A stretch of DNA of 64,000 nucleotides from Oscillospiraceae bacterium (GCA_017461565.1 JAFTXQ010000010.1:1-64000); one strand, 5' to 3'. Shown: positions 7,335-16,592, counted from the first letter of the stretch. Translations and numbers: made by a program. The notes: a model not told the origin generated them from the letters alone.

Positions 7335-9959
7335 TCAGACCTTGGTGTATGTGCCGTAGTATGCGTTCAGATACATCTGTTTGATCTCTCTCATCAGCGG
7401 ATATCTGGGGTTAGCGCCTGTGCACTGGTCGTCGAATGCCTGCTCTACCATGTCGTCCAGACGGTCGAGGAAGTCCTTTTCGTCAATGCCGTAGTCCTTG
7501 ATAGTCTTCTTGATGCCGATCTTTTCCTTAAGCTCGTCGATCTTCTTGATAAGACCCTCTACCTTGTCCTCGTCGGTCTTGCCCTTTACGCCGAGATACT
7601 CAGCCACCTCTGCGTAGCGTGCGAGGGCATGGGGATGATCGTACTGGGAGAATGTACCCATCTTTGTGGGAGCCTCAGCACAGTTGAAGCGGATGACCTC
7701 GTTGATGAGGAGGGCGTTTGCAACGCCGTGAGCGAGGTGGTGGAACGCACCCAGCTTATGAGCCATGGAGTGGCACACACCGAGGAATGCATTTGCGAAG
7801 GCCATACCTGCCATTGTAGCGGCGTTAGCCATCTTCTCTCTTGCCTCGATATCGTTGGGAACATCGGGAGCGGCGCTGTCGTAGGCTCTGGGCAGATACT
7901 CGAAGATCATCTTCAGCGAGCGCATAGCAAGACCGTCTGTGTAGTCGGTAGCCATAACGGAAGCGATAGCCTCCAGGTCATGGGTAACTGCGTCGATACC
8001 CGAAGCGGAGGTAAGACCCTTGGGGCCTGTCATCATAAGATCGCAGTCAACGATAGCCATGTTGGGCATAAGCTCGTAATCTGCGAGAGGATACTTGGTA
8101 CCTGTCTGCTCGTCGGTGATAACTGCGAAGGGAGTTACCTCGGAGCCTGTACCTGCGGAGGTGGGCACAGCGATGAAGTATGCCTTTTCGCCCATCTTGG
8201 GGAAGGTGTATACTCTCTTGCGGATATCGATGAAGCGCATAGCCATATCCATGAAGTCAGCATCGGGATGCTCGTAAAGCACCCACATGATCTTGGCTGC
8301 GTCCATAGCGGAGCCGCCGCCCACTGCGATGATGCAGTCGGGCTCGAAGCTTGTCATAGCCTTAGCGCCTGCCTTAGCGGAAGCGAGGGTGGGATCGGGC
8401 TCTACATCATAGAATGTGGTGTGCGAGATGCCCATCTCGTCAAGTCTGTCGGTAACGCACTTTGTGTAGCCGTTCTTGTAGAGGAAGCTGTCGGTCACGA
8501 TGAACACACGCTTCTTACCCATAACCTGCTTAAGCTCGGCGAGGGCAACGGGCAGACAGCCCTTCTTGATATACACCTTTTCAGGCGCACGGAACCACAG
8601 CATATTCTCTCTCCTCTCTGCAAGGGTCTTGATATTGATAAGGTGCTTTACACCAACGTTTTCCGAAACGGAGTTGCCGCCCCAGCTTCCGCAGCCGAGG
8701 GTAAGGGAGGGAGCCAGCTTGAAGTTGTACAGGTCTCCGATACCGCCGTGGGAGGAGGGGGTATTTATCAGCATACGGCATGCTTTCATTCTCTCGGCAA
8801 AGGCATTGATCTTCTCACGCTCTGTTATCTCGTTGATATACAGTGATGCGGTATGACCAAAGCCGCCGTCCTGAATAAGTCTGTCAGCCTTGTCGAGGGC
8901 TTCCTCAAAGCTCTTTACCTTGTACATAGCAAGAACGGGAGAAAGCTTCTCATGAGCGAATTCCTCGGAAAGATCAACGCTCTCTACTTCACCGATGAGG
9001 ATCTTTGTACTTTCGGGAACATCAACACCTGCAAGCTTTGCGATGGTGTGTGCTGTCTGTCCAACGATCTTCGCATTGAGTGCGCCGTTAATGATAATTG
9101 TCTTGCGTACCTTTTCTATCTCGTCATCCTTAAGGAAGTAGCAGCCTCGTGCTTCGAACTCCTTCTTTACCTTGTTGTAGAGCTTGTCGATAACGATAAC
9201 GGACTGCTCGGAAGCGCAGATCATACCATTGTCGAATGTCTTGGAGTGGATGATGGAGCTTACTGCCAGCAGGATGTCTGCGGACTCGTCGATGATGGCG
9301 GGGGTGTTACCTGCGCCGACGCCAAGTGCAGGCTTACCGCTGGAATATGCGGATTTTACCATGCCGGGACCGCCTGTTGCGAGGATTATATCAGACTCCT
9401 TCATTACCATTGTGGTAAGCTCAAGAGAGGGAATGTCGATCCAGTCGATGATACCCTCGGGGGCACCAGCTGCAACAGCAGCCTCAAGGACGATCTTCGC
9501 AGCCTCAATAGTGCATTTTTTTGCTCTGGGGTGAGGGCTGATGATGATACCGTTTCTTGTCTTGAGAGCTATAAGGGTTTTGAATATAGCTGTGGAGGTA
9601 GGGTTAGTTGTGGGGATAACAGCAGCGATAACGCCGATAGGCTCTGCTACCTTTGTGATGCCGTAGGTCTCGTCTCGCTCGACGATACCGCAGGTCTTTG
9701 TGTTCTTGAATGCATTGTAGATGTGCTCGGAGGCGTAGTTATTCTTGATTACCTTGTCCTCAACAACGCCCATGCCTGTTTCTTCAACAGCCATCTTTGC
9801 GAGGGGGATCCTCTGCTTGTTTGCAGCGGAGGCGGCGGCAAGGAATATCTTATCTACCTGCTCCTGTGTGTACTCTGCGAAGAGCTTCTGCGCCTCTCTC
9901 ACTCTGGCGAAAGCGGCTTTAAGTTTTTCGGTGCTGTCCACGATCTCGTAGTTCTTCAT
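7335..9959 (-). CDS. adhE: Bifunctional acetaldehyde-CoA / alcohol dehydrogenase
   Basis: Of 874 residues, the usual AdhE length. It reduces acetyl-CoA to acetaldehyde and then ethanol, oxidising two NADH. The N-terminal half is an acylating aldehyde dehydrogenase with catalytic Cys248 in 'DNGMICASEQS'. From about residue 455 it is an iron-dependent alcohol dehydrogenase with 'VGGGSAMDAAK', 'GTGSEVTPF' and the metal-binding histidines in 'HSMAHKLGAFHHLAHG'. The enzyme normally forms spirosomes in the cytoplasm. It is divergent from the hydrogenase operon; both dispose of fermentation electrons. GGAG precedes the ATG. Confidence 0.97.
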   Translation of the reverse strand: MKNYEIVDSTEKLKAAFARVREAQKLFAEYTQEQVDKIFLAAASAANKQRIPLAKMAVEETGMGVVEDKVIKNNYASEHIYNAFKNTKTCGIVERDETYGITKVAEPIGVIAAVIPTTNPTSTAIFKTLIALKTRNGIIISPHPRAKKCTIEAAKIVLEAAVAAGAPEGIIDWIDIPSLELTTMVMKESDIILATGGPGMVKSAYSSGKPALGVGAGNTPAIIDESADILLAVSSIIHSKTFDNGMICASEQSVIVIDKLYNKVKKEFEARGCYFLKDDEIEKVRKTIIINGALNAKIVGQTAHTIAKLAGVDVPESTKILIGEVESVDLSEEFAHEKLSPVLAMYKVKSFEEALDKADRLIQDGGFGHTASLYINEITEREKINAFAERMKACRMLINTPSSHGGIGDLYNFKLAPSLTLGCGSWGGNSVSENVGVKHLINIKTLAERRENMLWFRAPEKVYIKKGCLPVALAELKQVMGKKRVFIVTDSFLYKNGYTKCVTDRLDEMGISHTTFYDVEPDPTLASAKAGAKAMTSFEPDCIIAVGGGSAMDAAKIMWVLYEHPDADFMDMAMRFIDIRKRVYTFPKMGEKAYFIAVPTSAGTGSEVTPFAVITDEQTGTKYPLADYELMPNMAIVDCDLMMTGPKGLTSASGIDAVTHDLEAIASVMATDYTDGLAMRSLKMIFEYLPRAYDSAAPDVPNDIEAREKMANAATMAGMAFANAFLGVCHSMAHKLGAFHHLAHGVANALLINEVIRFNCAEAPTKMGTFSQYDHPHALARYAEVAEYLGVKGKTDEDKVEGLIKKIDELKEKIGIKKTIKDYGIDEKDFLDRLDDMVEQAFDDQCTGANPRYPLMREIKQMYLNAYYGTYTKV

Positions 9960-10057
9960 AGTGTTTCTCCTTAATTTATTAAGCTGAAATACTCTGTAAT
10001 TTGCGTAAGAACGGAATATTTATAAGCTGTTTCTACCGCATAATGCTTTATACGTAT

Positions 10058-10119
10058 ATTTTATAACGTTTTTACTCAGTTGTCAATACTATTTTACACT
10101 ATTGTTAAAGTTTTGTCAA
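10058..10119 (-). promoter_or_regulatory. Two tandem adhE promoters with a Rex-like operator
   Basis: On the minus strand TTGACA-N17-TAAAAT occurs twice: -35 at 10114-10119 with -10 at 10091-10096, and -35 at 10081-10086 with -10 at 10058-10063. The plus-strand sequence TTGTTAAAGTTTTGTCAA (10102-10119) matches the clostridial Rex consensus TTGTTAAN4TTAACAA in 12 of 14 defined positions and overlaps the distal -35. Rex is an NADH-sensing repressor known to control adhE in other Clostridia. Confidence 0.6.
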
Positions 10120-10139
10120 TTGGTTTTAGACGATTTGTA

Positions 10140-10500
10140 TAAAATACCGCACCCACACTGAAGTTGACAAATATAATAGTGCATTATAAACAATTAAATC
10201 AGCAATAATTTTGGTAAGCTTTTCATATTATATACATAATAAATAAATGCACATAAACACTGATCCATATACATTTCAAATATAAGACAAATACAAAAAA
10301 CAAAGTATAAAAGTTCTGCACAGATCAGTAGAAATATTATTGTAGCCTATCCATCTCCCCTATGCCACGAGCAAAATGCAGTGCTGAAAGGGTTATTGAT
10401 AATTTATTATCAAATTTATGCATAATCAACAATTGAAGACGAAGAAATTCTACAATTTACCGAAAATAATTAGTGCGAAATTTGTAGATTTTTTAACGGA
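10140..10500. other. AT-rich stretch between adhE and hydC, no feature seen
   Basis: About 360 bases of AT-rich DNA with short inverted repeats such as 'gataatttattatc' near 10395. No open frame with a ribosome binding site and no recognised RNA motif was found. Confidence 0.5.
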
Positions 10501-10504
10501 GATA

Positions 10505-10513
10505 TGTTATAAT
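10505..10513 (+). promoter_or_regulatory. Extended -10 promoter of the hydrogenase operon
   Basis: TGTTATAAT: a perfect TATAAT (10508-10513) with the TG of an extended -10. No good -35 is visible, which suggests reliance on the extended -10 or on an activator. Confidence 0.6.
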
Positions 10514-10519
10514 AATTTT

Positions 10520-10655
10520 GATACGGACATGACAAGCAATCCTCTGTCATTTCCGATATATCCGTAGGGGCTGTTCAGGTCTTTCCACGGACTTTCCGCT
10601 CCATGCGGAAATAACAGCAAATACTGCCGATGCGGCGGTGAAAATATTAAGGAGG
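10520..10655 (+). promoter_or_regulatory. Structured 5' leader of the hydrogenase operon
   Basis: About 140 bases precede hydC. Possible stems include ATGACA/TGTCAT and an outer ACGGA/TCCGT around 10523-10566, and TTCCGC-tccat-GCGGAA (10594-10610). The TCCAT loop is the same as in hairpins at 2530-2580. No known riboswitch is recognised. Confidence 0.4.
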
Positions 10656-10662
10656 CTAAAAA

Positions 10663-11157
10663 ATGGCTTTTAAAAAGTGCGCAGTTCCTTTTGCCGGAAC
10701 TGCTGAACAGGAAGCACAGCTCAAGGCTGTCATCGCTGACCATAAGGATGACCGTGGTGCGCTGATGCCCGTGCTCCAGAAGGCACAGGAGATCTACGGC
10801 TATCTGCCTATCGAGGTGCAGACAATGATCGCCGAGGGTATGGACATCCCGCTGGAGAAGGTTTACGGCGTTGTTACCTTCTATGCGCAGTTCTCCCTCA
10901 ATCCCAAGGGTAAGTACAGAATTTCTGTCTGTCTTGGTACTGCCTGCTACGTTAAGGGCTCCGGCGATATCTTCAACAAGTTCTCTGAGATCCTTGGCAT
11001 CAAGGGCGGCGAGATCACTCCCGATGGTAAGTTCTCTCTCGACGCTTGCCGTTGCATAGGTGCGTGCGGACTTGCTCCCGTACTTACAGTAAACGAGGAT
11101 GTTTACGGTAACCTTACCGTTGACGATGTTGAGAAGATCCTCGCTAAGTATGAATGA
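10663..11157 (+). CDS. hydC: [FeFe]-hydrogenase subunit gamma, NuoE-like [2Fe-2S] protein
   Basis: Of 164 residues, homologous to complex I subunit NuoE. It carries a thioredoxin-fold [2Fe-2S] cluster; the four ligands are in 'SVCLGTACYV' and 'DACRCIGACG'. In trimeric hydrogenases it works with the NuoF-like HydB to pass electrons between NAD(H) and the catalytic subunit. First gene of hydC-hydB-hydA, preceded by AAGGAGG. Codon use is strongly biased towards a few codons, as in highly expressed genes. Confidence 0.93.
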   Translation: MAFKKCAVPFAGTAEQEAQLKAVIADHKDDRGALMPVLQKAQEIYGYLPIEVQTMIAEGMDIPLEKVYGVVTFYAQFSLNPKGKYRISVCLGTACYVKGSGDIFNKFSEILGIKGGEITPDGKFSLDACRCIGACGLAPVLTVNEDVYGNLTVDDVEKILAKYE

Positions 11158-11204
11158 TCGCTGATAAATAAAAGTATTTTAACGAAACAGGAAGGATTAA
11201 GCTT

Positions 11205-13100
11205 ATGATTAAGTCTATTGCGGAGCTTAACGCTGTTAAGGAAAGCGCAGCCGAGGTCGTAAAGACCCGTATCAACTGCGAAGACACAGGCGTCAAGGAT
11301 GTCCTCATCTGCGGCGGTACAGGCTGTGATTCCAGCGGCTCCAAGAAAATTGTTGAATGTCTGAAGGAAGAGATCGCTAAGGCAGGCCTTCAGAGCAAGG
11401 TAAATGTAATTACAACAGGCTGCTTCGGTCTGTGTGCACGTGGTCCTATCATGATCGTATACCCCGAGGGTTCCTTCTACGCTCATGCATCTGTTGACCG
11501 CATCCCCGAGATCGTTGAGGAGCACCTCAAGAACGGCAACCCCGTTAAGAAGTACCTCTACGAGGAAACAGTTGACGGCGACACCATCAAGTCCCTCAAC
11601 GACACTGCATTCTACGCTAAGCAGCAGCGTGTTGCACTGCGTAACTGCGGCGTTATCGATCCCGAGAACATCAATGAGTACATAGCTCGTGACGGTTATC
11701 AGGCTCTTTACAAGGTTCTGACATCCATGAGCCAGGACGACGTTGTAAACGTAATGCTCGCTTCCGGTCTGAGAGGCCGTGGCGGTGCAGGCTTCCCCAC
11801 AGGCAGAAAGTGGCAGCTTGCTAAGGATCTCGTTAAGGACGCAGATCAGAAGTACGTTTGCTGTAACGCCGATGAGGGCGACCCCGGTGCATTCATGGAC
11901 CGTTCCGTTCTCGAGGGTGACCCCCACGCTCTTATCGAGGCTATGGCTATCGCAGGTTACACCATCGGTGCTAACCAGGGTTATGTATATGTACGTGCAG
12001 AGTACCCCATCGCCGTAAGACGCCTCCAGAAGGCTATCGATCAGGCTGAGGAGCAGGGTCTGCTGGGCGACAACATCTTCGGTACAAACTTCAGCTTCCG
12101 TCTGGGTCTCAGACTCGGTGCCGGCGCATTCGTATGCGGCGAGGAAACTGCTCTTATGACCTCTATCGAAGGTAACAGAGGCGAGCCCCGTCCCCGTCCT
12201 CCCTTCCCTGCAGTAAAGGGTCTGTTCGACAAGCCCACAGTTCTCAACAACGTTGAGACATACGCAAACGTTCCCCAGATCATCCTCAACGGTGCTGAGT
12301 GGCACGCTGCTATGGGTACAGAGAAGTCCAAGGGTACAAAGGTATTCGCAGTTGGCGGTAAGATCAACAACACAGGTCTGGTAGAGGTTCCCATGGGTAC
12401 ATCTCTCCGTACCGTTATTTATGAGATCGGTGGCGGTATCCCCAACGGTAAGGCATTCAAGGCTGCTCAGACCGGTGGTCCTTCCGGCGGTTGTATTCCT
12501 CCCGAGCACCTCGATATCCCGATCGATTACGATAACCTCATCGCTATCGGCTCCATGATGGGCTCCGGCGGTCTGATCGTAATGGACGAGGACAACTGTA
12601 TGGTTGACATCGCTAAGTTCTTCCTCGAGTTCACAGTTGACGAGTCCTGCGGTAAGTGTACACCCTGCCGTATCGGTACAAAGCGTATGTACGAGATGCT
12701 GGACAAGATCACAAAGGGCAAGGCTACAATGGAAGACCTCGACAAGCTCGAGAAGCTCTGCTACTACATCAAGGACAACGCACTCTGCGGTCTTGGTCAG
12801 ACTGCTCCCAACCCCGTTCTTTCCACACTGCGCTACTTCAAGGACGAGTATATTGCTCACGTTCAGGACAAGAAGTGCCCCGCTGCTGTATGTAAGGATC
12901 TGCTCCAGTTCTCCATCATCAAGGACAACTGTATCGGATGCGGTATGTGTGCTAAGAAGTGTCCCGCTGACGCTATCACAAGAACAGATTACATCGCTCC
13001 CGGCAAGAAGCTTGCTGCATTTGAGATCGATCCCAACAAGTGCGTGAAGTGCGGTGCTTGTATGGACGGATGTAAGTTCAAGGCGATCGTTAAGGGTTAA
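11205..13100 (+). CDS. hydB: [FeFe]-hydrogenase subunit beta, NuoF-like flavoprotein
   Basis: Of 631 residues, longer than NuoF because of domains at both ends. An N-terminal thioredoxin-like [2Fe-2S] domain (about 1-120; 'TGCDSSG', 'TTGCFGLCARG') precedes the NuoF core with the glycine-rich 'GLRGRGGAGFPTGRKW' NADH/FMN site and the 'SCGKCTPCRIGTKR' [4Fe-4S] motif. The C-terminus adds two ferredoxin-type clusters, 'CIGCGMCAKKCP' and 'CVKCGACMDGC'. This layout is that of the electron-bifurcating HydABC enzymes that couple NADH and ferredoxin to H2; bifurcation here is inferred from the family. Confidence 0.95.
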   Translation: MIKSIAELNAVKESAAEVVKTRINCEDTGVKDVLICGGTGCDSSGSKKIVECLKEEIAKAGLQSKVNVITTGCFGLCARGPIMIVYPEGSFYAHASVDRIPEIVEEHLKNGNPVKKYLYEETVDGDTIKSLNDTAFYAKQQRVALRNCGVIDPENINEYIARDGYQALYKVLTSMSQDDVVNVMLASGLRGRGGAGFPTGRKWQLAKDLVKDADQKYVCCNADEGDPGAFMDRSVLEGDPHALIEAMAIAGYTIGANQGYVYVRAEYPIAVRRLQKAIDQAEEQGLLGDNIFGTNFSFRLGLRLGAGAFVCGEETALMTSIEGNRGEPRPRPPFPAVKGLFDKPTVLNNVETYANVPQIILNGAEWHAAMGTEKSKGTKVFAVGGKINNTGLVEVPMGTSLRTVIYEIGGGIPNGKAFKAAQTGGPSGGCIPPEHLDIPIDYDNLIAIGSMMGSGGLIVMDEDNCMVDIAKFFLEFTVDESCGKCTPCRIGTKRMYEMLDKITKGKATMEDLDKLEKLCYYIKDNALCGLGQTAPNPVLSTLRYFKDEYIAHVQDKKCPAAVCKDLLQFSIIKDNCIGCGMCAKKCPADAITRTDYIAPGKKLAAFEIDPNKCVKCGACMDGCKFKAIVKG

Positions 13101-13122
13101 TGAAAGGAAGGAACAGTTAATT

Positions 13123-14862
13123 ATGGTTAATATTAAGATAAACGGTATTGACTGCCAGGCTCCCGAGGGTTCTACCATCCTTGAGGCTTGCCGTCTTGCC
13201 GGTATTAGAATTCCTACCCTGTGCTACCTCAAGGAGATCAACGCTATCGGCGCTTGCCGTATCTGCGTTGTAGAGGTTAAGGGCGCAAGAAGCCTTGTTG
13301 CTGCCTGCGTATACCCCATCAACGAGGGCATGGAAATTTTCACAGCTACACCCAAGGTTATCGAAAGCAGAAAGACAACACTTGAGCTGCTGCTCTCCAA
13401 CCACAACAAGTCCTGCCTCTCCTGCGTAAGAAGCGGTAATTGTGAGCTTCAGACACTCTGTGAGGAATACGGTGTTGACGCTACACGTTTCAACGGTGAG
13501 ATGACCCGTTCTGACATCGATTGCAGCGCAGCTCATATGTACCGTGACAACAGCAAGTGCATCAGCTGCCGTCGCTGTGTAGCTGCCTGCGCTAAGACAC
13601 AGGGCATCGGCGTTATCGGCGCTAACGAGCGTGGTTTCGCTACTGAGATCACCTGCGCATTCGATATGGCTCTTGCTGATACAGCCTGCGTATCCTGCGG
13701 TCAGTGTATCACAGCATGTCCCGTAGGCGCTCTCTCCGAGAAGGACGATACTCAAAAGGTTCTCGATGCTATCGCAGATCCCGAGAAGTACGTTGTTGTA
13801 CAGGCTGCTCCCGCAGTTCGTGCATCCCTTGGCGAAGCATTCGGCTACCCCGTTGGCACAAACGTAGAGGGCAAGATGGTTGCTGCTCTCCGTCGCCTCG
13901 GCTTTGATAAGGTATTCGATACTAACTTCTCCGCTGACCTCACCATCATGGAAGAGGCTAACGAGTTCATTGGCCGTGTACAGAACGGCGGCGTTCTCCC
14001 CATGATCACATCCTGCTCTCCCGGATGGATCCGCTACTGCGAGAACTACTTCCCCGACTTCATTCCCAACCTTTCTTCCTGCAAGTCTCCCCAGCAGATG
14101 TTCGGTGCTGTTACAAAGACATACTTTGCAGAGAAGAACGGCATTGATCCCAAGAATATCGTAAGCGTATCTGTAATGCCCTGTACCGCTAAGAAGTTTG
14201 AGCTTGGCAGAGACGATCAGGCAGCAGCAGGCGTTCCCGATGTTGATATCTCCATCACAACAAGAGAGCTTGCTCGTCTTATCAAGAAGGCAGGCATCAT
14301 GTTCAACCAGCTCCCCGACGAGAAGTGCGACAGCCCTCTCGGTACAGGTACAGGTGCAGCAGTTATCTTCGGCGCAACAGGCGGCGTAATGGAAGCTGCT
14401 CTCAGAACAGCTGTATGGACTCTCGAAGGCAAGAAGGACGGAACTCCCATCGAGTTCACTGAGGTTCGTGGCGTAGAGGGTATCAAGGAGGCAACATACA
14501 ACGTTGCAGGTATGGAAGTTAAGGTTGCTATCGCATCCGGTCTTGCAAACGCTAAGGCTCTTCTCAAGAAGGTACAGGCTGGCGAGGCTAACTACCACTT
14601 CATCGAGATCATGGGTTGTCCCGGCGGCTGCGTAAACGGCGGCGGTCAGATCATCCAGCCCGCAGAGGTTCGTAACTTCACAGACATCCGTGCTGACAGA
14701 GCTAAGGTTCTTTACAGCATCGATGAGGCTAACACACTGAGATTCTCTCACGAGAACCCTGATGTTAAGGCTCTGTATGACGAGTTCCTCGGCGAGCCCA
14801 ACAGCCACAAGGCTCACGAGATCCTGCACACCTCTTACAAGGCTCAGAAGCTTTCTAAGTAA
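13123..14862 (+). CDS. hydA: [FeFe]-hydrogenase catalytic subunit alpha
   Basis: Of 579 residues. In order: N-terminal [2Fe-2S] domain (Cys34, Cys45, Cys48, Cys62), the His-Cys3 [4Fe-4S] site ('HNKSCLSC'), two ferredoxin clusters ('CISCRRCVAAC', 'CVSCGQCITAC'), and the H-cluster domain from about residue 225. H-cluster motifs are 'TSCSPGW' (296-302), 'MPCTAKKFE' (Cys353) and 'EIMGCPGGCVNGGGQ' (Cys499, Cys503). The first motif has Ser where many enzymes have a second Cys. I start at the ATG at 13123, after GAAAGGAAGG; a longer frame would overlap hydB. It makes or consumes H2 in the cytoplasm. Confidence 0.96.
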   Translation: MVNIKINGIDCQAPEGSTILEACRLAGIRIPTLCYLKEINAIGACRICVVEVKGARSLVAACVYPINEGMEIFTATPKVIESRKTTLELLLSNHNKSCLSCVRSGNCELQTLCEEYGVDATRFNGEMTRSDIDCSAAHMYRDNSKCISCRRCVAACAKTQGIGVIGANERGFATEITCAFDMALADTACVSCGQCITACPVGALSEKDDTQKVLDAIADPEKYVVVQAAPAVRASLGEAFGYPVGTNVEGKMVAALRRLGFDKVFDTNFSADLTIMEEANEFIGRVQNGGVLPMITSCSPGWIRYCENYFPDFIPNLSSCKSPQQMFGAVTKTYFAEKNGIDPKNIVSVSVMPCTAKKFELGRDDQAAAGVPDVDISITTRELARLIKKAGIMFNQLPDEKCDSPLGTGTGAAVIFGATGGVMEAALRTAVWTLEGKKDGTPIEFTEVRGVEGIKEATYNVAGMEVKVAIASGLANAKALLKKVQAGEANYHFIEIMGCPGGCVNGGGQIIQPAEVRNFTDIRADRAKVLYSIDEANTLRFSHENPDVKALYDEFLGEPNSHKAHEILHTSYKAQKLSK

Positions 14863-14887
14863 TTTGTAGGTAAACTTTATAAACATT

Positions 14888-14916
14888 GCGCCCTGCCCGG
14901 AAGAGCAGGGCGTTTG
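14888..14916 (+). terminator. Terminator of the hydCBA operon
   Basis: CGCCCTGC (14889-14896) pairs with GCAGGGCG (14905-14912), followed by a short GTTT run. Confidence 0.65.
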
Positions 14917-14938
14917 TGTCTTATATGCAGTCTTCGAC

Positions 14939-14967
14939 TTGAAATAGTATACGTTCTGTGCTATAAT
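14939..14967 (+). promoter_or_regulatory. Promoter of the zinc-ribbon/GH3 gene pair
   Basis: TTGAAA (14939-14944), 17 bases, TATAAT (14962-14967), about 100 bases before the coding start at 15069. Confidence 0.75.
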
Positions 14968-15068
14968 AAAATTATGATGTGAAGATATTAAGCTGAATTT
15001 TTATGTTGCTGTTATTGATACATTTACAACATCTGAAAGCTTTTCTGTCATGAAAGGGAGAGACGCCA

Positions 15069-16571
15069 ATGAAATGCCAAAATTGTCAGGAAGAGATCAA
15101 CGATAACGTAAAATTTTGTCCTAATTGCGGAACCGAGACAGATCCAGACGATACTGTCCGCAAAGTATCGTTGATATGCAACACCTGCGGAGGAACCTTG
15201 ACAGTTAACGAGGACAGCGCAGTTCTGCTATGTCCTTTCTGCGGCGCAAAGGAGCTTATTCTTGAAAGCGAGTCCGTTGAGATCGAAAAGATCAGAAATG
15301 CCACCCATAAGGAAATTGAGATCGAAAAGATCAAGAGCGAAGAGCGCCTGAAGCTGAAGGCCCAGGAGCAGAAGTTAAGCAAGGAAGAACAGAAAGACAT
15401 TGAAAAATTCAAAAAGGGCAAGCTATCTAAATTTCTTGTAGTCGGACTTGTCATTTCTCTTCTTTTTGCTTTTATTTTCTTTTTTAATTCTTACATAGTT
15501 GCCGGATTTATTGCCGTTGCACAGGCATTATGTTTTTCCGTTGCTTGGATGATGGGTATGCGCATCATAAAAGACAGGAGCCGCCACCTGCATACCATTT
15601 TTGCAATTGTAGGTGTACTGCTTTTCATTCCTGCATTTATCTCATACGGAAATAATATGCTGTATGTTGCAGATACAGACTGGAATATCATCTTCCTGAA
15701 GGACAAGATACCGCAGCCCTCTTCACGTAAGCTCTCTATCCACCGCAACTCCGATGACGAGCTTTGGATCGATGTGTTTAACGTCACTAAAGAGGATTAC
15801 TATAAATATGTGTCTGACTGTAAAGAGATGGGTTATGATAACGAAGCTTTTGAAAGTTCAGGATCCTATTCGGCTTTTACAGAAGACGGATGCTTTATAG
15901 AGCTGTCACATTATAACACCGCAAAAGAAATGTCGCTGAGAGTGGAGCTTCCTGCTGAGCTTTCAGAGCTTAACTGGGAAAAACACACCATAGGAAAAGT
16001 GCTTCCTGCGCCGCAGTCACAGATAGGTTTATACAAGCTTGAATCTTCAGACAGAACATCTGTGATAATCGGTCAGATCTCCAAGCAAGACTATTTCGAC
16101 TACTGTGATCTGTGCAGGGATCAGGGGTTCAATATAGAAGAGTCCGGCTTTGAATCTACATATTCTGCTTATGGTCCCGATGGTCACAAGCTTGAGATAT
16201 TATATACCGCAGGCAACCAACAGATGAATATCACTCTTATTTATCCGTTTGAATTTGTAGACATCACATGGCCCAATATGGGCATTGCTACACTGCTGCC
16301 TGTTCCCGATTCGCTTTCGGCAAAGGTAGTTTCAGATTATAAATGGTCTTACTCTGTATATGTAAACAATATGTCGATCAGCGACTTTGAAAAATATGTC
16401 CAAAAATGCGTTGATGCAGGCTTTAACAAGGACAGCAGCAAATATGAAACATCATTCTGGGCGGACAATTCCGACGGAGAAAATGTCCATGTTACCTATC
16501 ATGGCAATAATGTTGTATACATCACTATAACCGGTTCATCTGACAAGGATTATCTTTCCTATAAAAGATAA
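15069..16571 (+). CDS. Zinc-ribbon membrane protein with three repeated extracytoplasmic domains
   Basis: Of 500 residues, function unknown. The N-terminus has two zinc ribbons ('CQNCQEEINDNVKFCPNCG' and 'CNTCGG...CPFCG'). A charged helical segment rich in Glu and Lys (about 75-115) follows, then three or four membrane spans (about 120-210). The C-terminal part holds three similar units of about 90 residues, each beginning near 'LP.P.S' and containing an aromatic 'Y..Y...C...GF' stretch; this fits the DUF6591-type domain of Clostridia as I remember it. The GH3 gene follows after 21 bases, so the two may be co-transcribed. Confidence 0.7.
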   Translation: MKCQNCQEEINDNVKFCPNCGTETDPDDTVRKVSLICNTCGGTLTVNEDSAVLLCPFCGAKELILESESVEIEKIRNATHKEIEIEKIKSEERLKLKAQEQKLSKEEQKDIEKFKKGKLSKFLVVGLVISLLFAFIFFFNSYIVAGFIAVAQALCFSVAWMMGMRIIKDRSRHLHTIFAIVGVLLFIPAFISYGNNMLYVADTDWNIIFLKDKIPQPSSRKLSIHRNSDDELWIDVFNVTKEDYYKYVSDCKEMGYDNEAFESSGSYSAFTEDGCFIELSHYNTAKEMSLRVELPAELSELNWEKHTIGKVLPAPQSQIGLYKLESSDRTSVIIGQISKQDYFDYCDLCRDQGFNIEESGFESTYSAYGPDGHKLEILYTAGNQQMNITLIYPFEFVDITWPNMGIATLLPVPDSLSAKVVSDYKWSYSVYVNNMSISDFEKYVQKCVDAGFNKDSSKYETSFWADNSDGENVHVTYHGNNVVYITITGSSDKDYLSYKR

Positions 16572-16592
16572 ACGCTATTAAGGAGATCGAAT

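Noticed and set aside
7629..9974. Long open frames on the plus strand opposite adhE, with many Cys and Gly codons
   Set aside because: They are antisense to a certain gene, have no ribosome binding site and encode no recognisable domain; they arise from the biased codon use of adhE.
11103..14886. Open frames of 691 and 589 codons on the minus strand opposite hydB and hydA
   Set aside because: They mirror highly expressed genes with strong codon bias. No start signals or family motifs were seen, and the plus-strand products are certain.
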